Shown here piece after piece: positions 11,701 through 21,218 of a stretch of DNA of 64,000 nt (within the stretch, counting starts at the first letter, position 1; each line of letters begins with the position of its first letter). The translations under genes and the position numbers were made by a program. Origin of the DNA: Talaromyces rugulosus (Eukaryota; Ascomycota; Eurotiomycetes; Eurotiales; Trichocomaceae); contig NC_049561.1 of NCBI RefSeq assembly GCF_013368755.1, positions 5,580,001 to 5,644,000 on the forward strand, given 5' to 3'. The notes under the pieces are model-generated. The model was not told where the DNA came from. It saw nothing but the letters and a program-made list of their open reading frames with translations, and ran no database searches.

Positions 11701-13633
11701 ATGAAGCCGCTGTCTTTGCTGGCCTTCGCTGGCGCAGCTCTCGCTGCAACGAGTCATGGCCTCGGCCACAAGGTACGCCAACGATAGACGTATCGCATTG
11801 ACAAAATGAAACTGCTCACATTTTCCCCCCAGGGCTCTCTTCGCAAGCAGAACAATCGGCCTTTGGCTCTAGACGTTGATCCGTCGACTCTCTATCCTGC
11901 CCACAATTTGTCCGTCCCAATTGACCATTTCCACAATGAATCGATATACGAGCCGCACAGCAACGCCAGCTTTCCTCTCCGGTATTGGTTTGACGCCAGC
12001 CATTATAAGAAAGGAGGGCCTGTTTTTGTCCTCGAATCCGGGGAGACATCGGGAGAAGGTAGGTCGTCGCAAAGCTTACATCTACGTTTCGGCAAGATTA
12101 TACCCTTTAACAATAGAATTTTCTAGACAGATTACCTTATCTCCAAAAAGGTCTCATCGCCCAGCTTGCGCAGGAGACAAATGGCATTGCGGTAATTCTT
12201 GAGCACCGTTACTACGGTACAAGCATACCAACTTCGGATCTGTCTACGAAAAGCTTGCGCTTCTTGACAACGGAACAGGCACTTGCGGATGTGGCCTATT
12301 TTTCCGAGCACATCAAATTCCCCGGTCTCGAAAACCAGAGTGTAACTGCCCATGACGTTCCATACATCGCATATGGCGGCTCTTACGCCGGAGCCTTTGT
12401 CGCTTTCCTTCGTGTCGTGTATCCGAACCTGTTTTTCGGCGCCATTTCGTCCTCCGGAGTTACCGCGGCTATCATCGACTACTGGCAATATTATGAGCCA
12501 ATCAGACACCACGCCCCTCAAGACTGTGTCCAGACGAACTTGCAGTTTACTCAGCTCATTGATAACCTGTTGCCTCAATCAGGCGAATTCAAAAAGTTCA
12601 AAGCACTCTTTGGCCTTGAGGATCTCACCTACGCAAACGACTTTGCCAGTTTACTGAGTGAGCCCCTAGGGGCGTGGCAGAATAGGAACTGGGACCCGGC
12701 CAACGATGACCCGACTTTCTTTGCCTTTTGCGGTAACATTACCTCGGATAGGTTGATCTATAATAGTACGGCTAGCAAAGCTAATGAGGCCAAGAAACTC
12801 GTTAGCGCTGCCGGTTACAAGAACGAATCTACGCAGCTAACAACCCGGCTGCTCAATTTCGTCGGATGGCTCAACGACACCACCATCTGGCCTTGTCTGG
12901 GCGAAGGAGAGAGTGCCGACTCTTGTTTCTCTGCTCACAATGTGACATCTTATCAACAGGATGATATCAGTCAGGATTGGAGATTATGGGACTATCAAGT
13001 TTGCACCGAGTGAGTATACCCTTTGGAAGTTATGAAAAGACCGGGTAACTGATCTTGGACTTCCTCAGATGGGGCTTTTATCAAACGGGTAGCGGCACGC
13101 CTAAAAACGAACTCCCGATGGTTTCAAGATCGATTGACATCGACTATCTAAGCCTCAGCTGTAAATACGCATTCAACATTACAACTCCTCCAGACGTTCA
13201 ACGAGTCAACAAATATGGTGGTTTTGACATCGACTATCCTCGACTAGCTATTATCGGTGGCCAGGCAGATCCATGGAGAGAAGCAACGCCTCTTGCAGAT
13301 GGCGCCACACCGCGGAAAAATACAAATGATCGTCCATTTGTAGAGATAGCAGGAGCCGTGCACCATTGTGAGTCGGAATTCTCAACTAAATTTTGAATGA
13401 GATGTCTAATCTTCGCAGGGGACGAGAACGGCCTTTTCCCGAATGAGACCACGCCAACACTGCCGCCAGCACCCGTGGCGAGTGCCCAGAAGTTTGAACA
13501 TGCTTTCATTAAAGAATGGCTAAAGGGTATGTATCCCTTCCTCTCTTGCACAATTCTTTGGGGAACAGTGACTTACCAGCTATTAGAGTGGAAAAAGCAT
13601 CCTAGTCCTGCTCAGCAGACAACCTTTAATTAG
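11701..13633 (+). CDS. Secreted serine peptidase, family S28 (Pro-Xaa carboxypeptidase/DPP-II type)
   Basis: Predicted secreted peptidase that cleaves after proline (S28 family knowledge). Exons are 11701-11772, 11833-12058, 12127-13009, 13069-13367, 13419-13526 and 13587-13633, giving 544 residues. Residues 1 to about 20 form a signal peptide (MKPLSLLAFAGAALAAT). The nucleophile motif YGGSYAGAF puts Ser185 as catalytic; GGQADPW supplies Asp461, and GAVHHW supplies His492 or His493. EHRYYG, another S28 hallmark, is at about 125-130. Several NxS/T sites fit secretion. The His codon region is split by intron 4, so the catalytic HH and the next Trp come from different exons, which supports the splice choice. 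It converges on the SRPBCC gene. Confidence 0.9.
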
Positions 13634-13752
13634 GCGAGGGTCCAAGTCATAAAGAGGAGATATTATTTAAACATATAGTATACATAGCCCGCTCCATCAG
13701 TCTTCTGCATGAGAGTGGAATCTATAGATCAATCAGTGCTTTTTGTTTTTTA

Positions 13753-14373
13753 TTACCCTTGGTTCCCCGCTTCCACGAAACTCTTGAGGTTCTCTATCCA
13801 AATTTGACGTAACCGTTCAAGTTTGGCACCCATCATCCATCGTACGCCGTACGCCATTACCCCCGTCTGCAGCTCCCAGTCTTCAACCTTGACATTTCCA
13901 TCTTCATCCTGATAAATCTCGTGCACTCTTTCCGCATACACGAGCCATTTGGGCCATGAACCCTCTGCCTGCGTATCAACCGCCCATGCAATACGCCCTT
14001 TTTCACCCTTTTCAGAGTTTGGCGGTTCAAAAACAGTAATCACACTTTTCAACATCACCAGCGACGATTCCTCAAAAGGTGGTGCATTGCCATCCATCTC
14101 GTTGTCGGCATTCGTATTAAACAAGAGCGACATTTTTGTCCCGCGTTGGAAAACCGGGGAAAGCGATGATGGCGGTGTTTCTGTGCTATTTTCAAGCTGG
14201 TCCGGTTGTGAGTTTATGATGACTTTGGGGACAAGGCGATTCCATTCTGGCCATGTGGATGTGTCGATGAGAGTGTTCCAGACGCTTGTAACGCTGGCTT
14301 TGGTCACTACCACCGAGCTGTGTGTTGTGACGACGGCTTGGTTTAGAGGAATGCTGGGCGTAGACTGTGCCAT
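13753..14373 (-). CDS. SRPBCC/START-like ligand-binding domain protein
   Basis: Intronless, 206 residues, single domain. The N-terminal strand-helix pattern (VVTTHSSVVVTKASVTSVWNTLIDTSTWPEWNRL) has the VW..L.D...WPEWN signature of the polyketide-cyclase/SRPBCC fold. The C-terminus is the long helix LERLRQIWIENLKSFVEAG that lines the ligand cavity in this fold. No signal peptide, so probably cytosolic. Ligand and reaction cannot be read from the sequence. It converges with the S28 peptidase gene, 119 bp apart. The Met at 14373 sits directly before the first strand. Confidence 0.8.
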   Translation of the reverse strand: MAQSTPSIPLNQAVVTTHSSVVVTKASVTSVWNTLIDTSTWPEWNRLVPKVIINSQPDQLENSTETPPSSLSPVFQRGTKMSLLFNTNADNEMDGNAPPFEESSLVMLKSVITVFEPPNSEKGEKGRIAWAVDTQAEGSWPKWLVYAERVHEIYQDEDGNVKVEDWELQTGVMAYGVRWMMGAKLERLRQIWIENLKSFVEAGNQG

Positions 14374-15116
14374 TTTCGAGTATTATGAAAAAAAAATTTT
14401 ACGAACTATTAAAATTGATGAATATGTGTTGTGGCAAAAGGCAGGCAATTTATAGATATCATTTACTAGTATCACCGGCCGGTCATTCCGAGAGCTGTCC
14501 CGGGCTTGCCCGACTCTTCTTGCTATTCACCGTTGACCTGTTCTAGATTAGACAATTGATATAATCAGTTATTATTTAGGTTTTTTCCTCTAAAAAAATA
14601 GAGACTATATACGCTCCCAGCTTTTCCACCTATACGATAAAATATGGACGACGACTGGAACGCGGTGCCGCTTTATGCTTAGTGGCTTACGGATTGCTCA
14701 AGACTCACAAGCTCAGGGGGCTCGTCAGGACTTCAATTTATAGTAACTTGAAATTTTAATATATATAATATAATAAATTACAAGAATCATTGACTCGATA
14801 TGGGTTTTGGTAGCGGTATCCAGATTAAAGTTATGAGTATATTCTTGAAACTTTTTAAAGGACATCAATTGATGAGTTATAGCTAACTCGTTTAGTTTAA
14901 TATACTTTTACTTATAAGTAGATTTATTTTCTATGGCGGAAAAAACAACAACTGAAAACTAAAGATTAATAGAATCTCATCACCTGATGTTTTCTTTATT
15001 AACTAGAAAGGGTAGAAATAGGAGAGGTCGTGGAGGCGAGTGGAGGATTATAGTTTGTACAGCTGTTTGCATAGCCTCCTCTGAAGAATAATGGAGTAGA
15101 GCCCTTATATTGAATT
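14374..15116. other. AT-rich intergenic region
   Basis: No coding signal. Strongly AT-rich between about 14560 and 15000, with poor codon structure in all frames. It contains the promoter side of the SRPBCC gene and the 3' flank of the kinase-like gene. Confidence 0.55.
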
Positions 15117-16064
15117 TTAGCCATCAGTAGACCTCCAATACCCGCGTCTTGAACTCCACCAAAACAGGAATCCAGCAGCAAGTGTCGATGTGGTTAATGA
15201 AAGCACCCACGCCATCGTAACACCTGCACCCGAACCTGAAAAGAAAGCCGGCAAGAATAATCGAGTACTTCTATCTCTCTTCTGTAAATCATCCTTTAGC
15301 TGGCTCACGTCTGTGTATTGACCTGTCCAGCACTTGTGTATGATTTTTCGATAAGGAAGACCGTCCACGCTTGGAAAATGGCCGATCGAATAGCGTCGCT
15401 CAATTTCTTGATAATCGTCATCACATATTTCATGGTATGGGCGCAGACCAGTTGATATCTCGAAAATCAGACAGCCCAGTGCAAATATGTCTGTCGCGAT
15501 AGACCGAGGAGAATCAGGGGCTATTTGGTACCGATCTTCCTCTAATACAAGAGCAGATTCCGCACCAATTGCCGAGCCAGAGAAGTCGCAAAGCTTTATA
15601 GATAGGTCATCAGCCACGAGGAAGTTTCGTGTACTAATATCCGCGTGTATCACACCGAAGCGGTAGATTAGTGCAATGGCATCAACGGCCATTGGAATCC
15701 ATTGTTCCCGGGTTTGAGCTTGGACTTGTCGGTCGTGATTCTCAAGATAATCACGTAGGTTTCCGAGTCGTAGGAAGGGGAGATGGATACAATCGTCTGT
15801 GACTTCAATGCAGTTGAGAATATTTGGGTCTTTTGGGAGTGTCTTGTAGATAATCTTCTCGCGCTCAAAACATGGTCGAGCAAACTCTTCTCCATCCAAA
15901 GTCCTTTCAATGACATCCGCACTGCAACCGTCAAGCTTGTATTTAAGAGGAGCTTTGATCACTTGCTCCGTGTGACAGGAGTTCTGACAGACGATTCCCG
16001 TAGTGCCAAACGCAATCATGCGAGAGCCACCATCAGGCCGCAGCATTAAAGGATAGCCATTCAT
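15117..16064 (-). CDS. Protein kinase-like protein with C-terminal membrane anchor
   Basis: Intronless, 315 residues. Kinase landmarks: a short nucleotide-binding segment MIAFGTTGIVC, a Lys in EQVIKAPLKY, the helix-C region EFARPCFEREKIIYK, catalytic loop HADISTRNFL (HxD, about residues 140-149), then DFSGSAIG where DFG is expected, and TDIFALGCLIFEIS for subdomain IX. The C-terminal tail AWVLSLTTSTLAAGFLFWWS is a single hydrophobic helix followed by basic residues, fitting a tail anchor. The glycine-rich loop is short. HxD and the metal-binding Asp are kept, so activity is possible. Such Bud32-like small kinases are common in Eurotiales genomes; the substrate is unknown. Confidence 0.78.
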   Translation of the reverse strand: MNGYPLMLRPDGGSRMIAFGTTGIVCQNSCHTEQVIKAPLKYKLDGCSADVIERTLDGEEFARPCFEREKIIYKTLPKDPNILNCIEVTDDCIHLPFLRLGNLRDYLENHDRQVQAQTREQWIPMAVDAIALIYRFGVIHADISTRNFLVADDLSIKLCDFSGSAIGAESALVLEEDRYQIAPDSPRSIATDIFALGCLIFEISTGLRPYHEICDDDYQEIERRYSIGHFPSVDGLPYRKIIHKCWTGQYTDVSQLKDDLQKRDRSTRLFLPAFFSGSGAGVTMAWVLSLTTSTLAAGFLFWWSSRRGYWRSTDG

Positions 16065-16598
16065 GATGGACTAAGGTTTAAACAAAACGGTCGTGGGCAA
16101 AATCATATGTAGTGAGGCTTAAAAGAAATCCGGGGTGCGCTTGTGGAACCTCACTAAGGCCTAATCGGGCAAACCCCCTTGCAGCGAGTCACCAATAAGA
16201 GCGCTTGAAACCCCCTCATCTAGACTGCTGTTCATCCTGTCTAAGCTTTGAGTACAAACAAGTTGAAGTTGATACATGGAAAGCTCTGTAAAGTCTAACA
16301 GCGTTCTATAGTTGTATTTCTAGTATCAATTTTTGCTATAAATAGTGATCAGTTTAGGTACTCACTAAAGCCTGAAGCATTCGGGTTTACATGTCAACCG
16401 GTAGAAGTAACTTTGAAATGATATAAAAAGAGTATTTTCTTGTAGCATTTGAGATCATACAGGTCATTTCAAGAACATATTTGGCAGAATTGAGAAAATA
16501 TGTGACGAGAAGAAGGAAAAGCCTTGTATTATTCCGATTCTATGCCTGGCCAAGTATTACCTGTTCAAGGAGTGGTATGGCCAAGAGTGTAGTATTAA
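16065..16598. other. Intergenic region
   Basis: Upstream of the kinase-like gene and 3' flank of the monocarboxylate-type transporter. No coding or RNA gene recognised. Confidence 0.55.
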
Positions 16599-17891
16599 CT
16601 ACAACTTTCTAGCAACACGTCCGTCAACCGATAGACGCGCAGCCACGACAAAGGTGAGGGAAAGCACCGCTGTCCCCGCAACGTAGAATATAGCGGGCCT
16701 ATAGGGAACAATAGAATGAGAACTACTTGCACCCGTTGCGTCTATCAAGAAACCAGCAATGGGATTTCCGACCAACAGACCCGGAGCCCATCCCGTAAGA
16801 GCAATGCTCACGGCTCCTGCGCCGCGACGTTCCCCAGCAAGTCTTCCCACAGCTGTGGGCAGAGCCACGAAAAAGGAACCATTGGCGAGCCCGTTGATAA
16901 CTGAAAAGACTATCAGGACGGCCAAGGTAGATGCAAAGGACCATATTGCGAACATGGTGACGGCATTGACGGCCATGGTCAGCAGCAATACGTTCATACT
17001 GCCAAACCTGTCACAGGCAAACCCAGATGTGAGACGCCCAATCGCCATGCACGCATTGAAGCAGGCTACGACGCCTGCAGAGACCCAGTCTGAGAAGCCG
17101 AGAGAGGCTGTCACCGCGGGTAAGAAGAATGGAGGCGCGTAGATGGAGAACACTCCAACCACGCCGGAGGCAAAAAGGAAGGAAAACGCAACGTTTTTGA
17201 AAAGCGACCAGTCAATTTCGAAGCTTCTCTGGGAGGAAACCCTCTCCCGGATAAAGAAAGCAGGCGGGACGCCTGTTACCAGCGATAACAACCCAAAAAT
17301 CCTAAACGTCCACACGATGCCGAGCTTGTCGGTAAGCACACTGGTGACAATAGCCATGACAGTTGCCCCAATGCCTCCGCCAAGCTTAACGATACCGTTT
17401 GCTGTGCCCAACTTAGTGCTGAACCATTGAATTGGTAGACTGTTGGACATGGTGTACATCAAGCACGCGCCGAGGCCATACATAAAGCCGCACGCAATGA
17501 ATAAAGCACCGACGTTGGAGACAGCCCAGGCGCTGACAATATTACTAATGCTATACAGCAAGATCCCAATCAAGCTAGTCCAGCGAGCTCCAATTATACG
17601 AGCGAACCGGATGGTGAAGATTCCTAAGGCGCAGGACAAAGCGATTCCAAGGGCTCCAATGAAAGAAACAGTACTTGACGAGGAGCCTCGTAAAGTGGTT
17701 TTTAGCAAAGCAACTTGGAGGATTCCCCACGATCCGGTCCAGGCATTTTGCCAAAAGGTATGGATAAAGCAAACGACGATTACCACCCACCCATACCCGC
17801 CGTCAGGGTTCGGTTCCACGTCGTCCACGTCGGGCTGCTCAATATGTGCGTCCTCTCTCGGCCGGTCTGAAAGGGCGATCGATGGACTCAT
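16599..17891 (-). CDS. MFS transporter, monocarboxylate-porter-like
   Basis: Intronless, 430 residues from the Met at 17891. The cytosolic N-tail ends in the MCT-family signature NPDGGYGWVVIVVCF directly before helix 1. About 12 hydrophobic helices follow, with the central loop around RERVSSQRSFEIDW between helices 6 and 7. Family knowledge places such proteins in the plasma membrane, moving monocarboxylates or related small acids with protons. An in-frame ATG at 18071 would add 60 residues; these do not look like the family, so the downstream start is preferred. It lies next to the MITE, 344 bp upstream of its start. Confidence 0.85.
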   Translation of the reverse strand: MSPSIALSDRPREDAHIEQPDVDDVEPNPDGGYGWVVIVVCFIHTFWQNAWTGSWGILQVALLKTTLRGSSSSTVSFIGALGIALSCALGIFTIRFARIIGARWTSLIGILLYSISNIVSAWAVSNVGALFIACGFMYGLGACLMYTMSNSLPIQWFSTKLGTANGIVKLGGGIGATVMAIVTSVLTDKLGIVWTFRIFGLLSLVTGVPPAFFIRERVSSQRSFEIDWSLFKNVAFSFLFASGVVGVFSIYAPPFFLPAVTASLGFSDWVSAGVVACFNACMAIGRLTSGFACDRFGSMNVLLLTMAVNAVTMFAIWSFASTLAVLIVFSVINGLANGSFFVALPTAVGRLAGERRGAGAVSIALTGWAPGLLVGNPIAGFLIDATGASSSHSIVPYRPAIFYVAGTAVLSLTFVVAARLSVDGRVARKL

Positions 17892-18236
17892 TCTAACAAC
17901 TAGAAAATCTAGGCAGAGGATGGAGGTTTTGGGAATAAAACACCAGATTTTATTAACAGCTAGACCTAGAGCCGATGACATATACAATTCAATGTCGATC
18001 AAAGGGGTGGTAAGAACGTGAAGAGCAGAGGCATGAAACCGATTAAACAGGCCGAAGAACTGATCTGTCATCTACCAACAGACGCTAACAAATACCCGTA
18101 AGCCATTTCTAGAAATATAACTATACATCCTTGTTACGTTATTCAATTAATAACATTGAATTTAGTGTTTGTTTGGCAGAAGCTTGAGCCCCCACACCGT
18201 TGAATAAACTCCGAGCCGCGCCCCACGCCGAGTATA

Positions 18237-18795
18237 CAGTAAAACCTGGGATTAAGGATATGAATCTGACACCAACTTCTTATCCTTAATATGAGGGGAT
18301 ATTCTCGGGTGTTATATATATATATATATTTATTTATATAGAAACCATAAAAACCAGGCCTACTGATGCTAAATTTAAAGCATACTAAATCCCAAAAACT
18401 ATTTAAATTAGTAAAACTATCTTTTATAAGTTTTATATTATTTTTTTTCTTCTCTACTATGGTTATTACATGTAGTGTAGGCGATAAAACCTCAAGTTTA
18501 AAAATAAATAAGTTAACCTTTAATTAGTATTCTACGCACAATGTAGTTTTTTACTACTTTTTATTAACTTTATTGATTATTTTGACGTTCTAAAATTCTT
18601 AATTTATATAGAAAAATAATGTTTATATGCCTCCAGATTAAGTATATTTGTATGAGGGAAGGCAAAAAAATAAGGATAATCCTAGAAATAAGGTAATAAG
18701 GATATTTGTATGTTAAATCAATTTTGACATGATATTCTTATCCTCAATGTAAGGTTATTCTTAATCCGGGTAATCCTTAATCTCGGGTTTTACTG
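18237..18795. mobile_element. MITE with CAGTAAAACC termini (Tc1/mariner-pogo type)
   Basis: A 559-bp non-coding element. The left end reads CAGTAAAACCTGGGATTAAG and the right end is its near-exact inverted copy (CAGTAAAACCCGAGATTAAG on the minus strand). Both ends are flanked by TA (18235-18236 and 18796-18797), the target duplication of Tc1/mariner elements. Subterminal TTATCCT/AGGATA motifs also recur in both orientations. The interior is very AT-rich, with a TA microsatellite near 18315-18330, and has no open frame, so it depends on a transposase elsewhere. The CAGTAAAACC start is shared with pogo-derived MITEs such as plant Emigrant (recalled knowledge). Confidence 0.82.
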
Positions 18796-18877
18796 TAGTT
18801 TAAGTAGATATAAATATATAAAGTCAGGATTTCATAACTAATAATTCGATACTAATCAGTAGGGAAACATGTTTCAA

Positions 18878-20392
18878 TCATCCACGTAGACGCGGCCGTA
18901 GACGTGGCGGTATTCTGTTTCTCATCCCGGCCCTAATCAAAGCCGCAAATCGCAGCCGACATTTGCCTCTACTGGCATGATCAGAGACGGTTTTGCCATC
19001 ATTATCCTGAAGGGAATAATCAATTCCACCCTTGTTCACAAGAAGGTAGGCCGCGGTATATTTATAGTTCTTAACTGCCAGCATCAGCGGAGTCATACCA
19101 TTATTATTGGAGATATTAACATCTACATCCGGATGATCTAGAAGAAGCTTCATTATATCAAATTTGCGGCCTGTCGTGAGCGTGGCATGGTACAGGACAG
19201 GAACACCATTGTTGTCTTTGACTGAGAGATCAATATCCTCCCTCGACAAGAGCAGTTTGACCATCGGCTCATTGTCACAAATGACAGCCCACATCAGCGC
19301 GGTGTAGCCATGGGTATCGTCCTTCTCATTTAAAAGACATCCACGTTCGATGAGCGCCGTACCCAGTGAGTTTCTATGTGCTCGCATTGCGACAATCAGG
19401 GGTGTACCATCGACACCGGGACATCTAATGTTCATGTCCAAATTGCGGAAATCGAGTAGGTACTTCCAAACGCTGCCCGGCCGTCGTATTGCCGCCCAGA
19501 GAATCGGACAATAAAAGGTTGCACTAGGGAAGTACCGCGAAGGTGTGTCATTGATGTCCAAGCTTCGCACATTAGAAAAGTGCTTTATCATGTCAGTTAA
19601 CCCGAAACGAATAGCGGTTCGCAGCGCCACATAGGCCCAGATGTTCCAGATAACGGCCTGCGAATCATAGAAACTCAATAAGAGACGGACAGCCTCGTGG
19701 TTGCCTTCTAGGACGCTGTGCGCCAGAATGCTCCTGCGGCATGCTCTAATATCGAGGCGAGGATCGCGTAATAGAGTCCCCATTACTTCAATTCTATTGT
19801 TATCATAAGCTAGCTCTATCGGCGTGCTTCGGTCGTGGTCAGTAATGTTGACGTTAACGTCATACCGCAACAAAAGCATTTCGACAACATTTTTATTTCC
19901 AGAATAGCAAGCCCAGCTCAGCGGAGTCCTGATAAGGTTGTCCAGCCGATTTACATCCACCGTGGGAATTCCGAGCAGCCATGACACGACTTCAGGTTGT
20001 CCTGTTGCGGCCGCCGCTGATAGAGCACGCATGCCATGGTCTTCCGTATCTTCGTCCAACATCTCTGGGAACATTTGCACGATTCGCTTGGCGACATTTA
20101 TACTGCCGTTTCTACAGGCATTAACCAGACTGCTAGTGAACGGCTTGCCTTGCGAATCAGGGAGCAGCTTAGCTTTTCTTTCAATGGCTTTCAAAAGACA
20201 ATCTACCTTGTCTTTTCGTGTTGCATACCAAGTAGCCACCATTATTGTCTCCTCGGTATATAGATACGGCGCGACGATATCGTATAAACGTCGGTTTGTC
20301 CTAACTAGACCAGCTAGCTGGTCTGCCTGATTAGCGGGGATCATTTCAACAATAATTAGCAAAAGCTTTGTGGGGAGTGAATTAAGACTCAT
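18878..20392 (-). CDS. F-box-like protein with ankyrin repeats
   Basis: Intronless, 504 residues. The first 50 residues (SLPTKLLLIIVEMIP ... LVRTNRRLYDIVAPYLY) match the fungal F-box pattern. From about residue 105 to 490 there are roughly ten ankyrin repeats, with motifs such as TPLSWACYSGNKNVVEMLL, GYTALMWAVICDNEPMVKLL and GMTPLMLAVKNYKYTAAYLL. Family knowledge suggests a substrate adaptor for an SCF ubiquitin ligase, but that role is inferred. Ankyrin genes of this kind are numerous and variable in Eurotiales. It is flanked on one side by the MITE (83 bp from its stop codon). Confidence 0.85.
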   Translation of the reverse strand: MSLNSLPTKLLLIIVEMIPANQADQLAGLVRTNRRLYDIVAPYLYTEETIMVATWYATRKDKVDCLLKAIERKAKLLPDSQGKPFTSSLVNACRNGSINVAKRIVQMFPEMLDEDTEDHGMRALSAAAATGQPEVVSWLLGIPTVDVNRLDNLIRTPLSWACYSGNKNVVEMLLLRYDVNVNITDHDRSTPIELAYDNNRIEVMGTLLRDPRLDIRACRRSILAHSVLEGNHEAVRLLLSFYDSQAVIWNIWAYVALRTAIRFGLTDMIKHFSNVRSLDINDTPSRYFPSATFYCPILWAAIRRPGSVWKYLLDFRNLDMNIRCPGVDGTPLIVAMRAHRNSLGTALIERGCLLNEKDDTHGYTALMWAVICDNEPMVKLLLSREDIDLSVKDNNGVPVLYHATLTTGRKFDIMKLLLDHPDVDVNISNNNGMTPLMLAVKNYKYTAAYLLVNKGGIDYSLQDNDGKTVSDHASRGKCRLRFAALIRAGMRNRIPPRLRPRLRG

Positions 20393-21218
20393 AGTGATAG
20401 ATGGTAATGTTTGTACGTTGATGATTTAGCAGAATCAGATATTGGTGTTAGAATTTGAAAGGACGGTGTCTACAACCTTACATCGAACGAATTCCAGCTT
20501 TATATAAGGATATAGATGCTCCAGATTTTGCGCTGCCGAAAAGACAAAATAACAAATGGGATGAAGAGAAGAAAAGTATTGTTATTGTTTTGTGATTAAA
20601 GCCTTTAGTTAGAGGGTTGACTGTTTTTATTTCCAAAAAAGGAAAATTTTTATTGTTGGTGTTTTAAGTATTTCATGGGAACGAACGTCGTCCTGTTATA
20701 GCGTCAGATAGCATACATGTTAAAGACTACCCATACAAATAGTCAATCTAGCGAAAGCCTCTTTATACTTGAAATATGGTTTTCAAAGACTATGCCAATG
20801 CTTTTGTTTACATGGCATTATGTAGGTTAAGGAATAAAGTCACGGACTTTAATTGTGTTAATATTTCCCCTTAACAGCCAAACAGATTCACCAAAATCCA
20901 CAGAAAGAAAAAACCTATTTATACCGAACATGCAAACGCTCCACCCAAACCGAATAATATGCAAGCTTATCCACAGACTGAGTAAATTCAGCTGAAAGAC
21001 AAGGGTGTTAACAAATGGTGTAGACAAAGAAAATATAAACTCAGGTTAATGACTGTACATGAGTTTGGTTGGAAGGAAATACTGTCTTGACTGAAAGACT
21101 TCGAGTTTGCAGTCCAACTAGACTGAATAAGTAAAGAAGGAAAGTATAGTATCAATGTAACGTCTGTGGTAGACATTCAAGGAGTGTTCAGTTTTGACGA
21201 ATCTCACTGGCAAAACTA
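20393..21218. other. Intergenic region
   Basis: AT-rich upstream region of the ankyrin gene followed by the SIP5 3' flank. A minus-strand open frame near 20827-21027 has no recognisable domain or context and was not called. Confidence 0.5.

Noticed and set aside
17892..18071. 60-residue N-terminal extension of the monocarboxylate-type transporter
   Set aside because: The family signature NPDGGYGW follows the Met at 17891 at the usual distance; the extension is not family-like.
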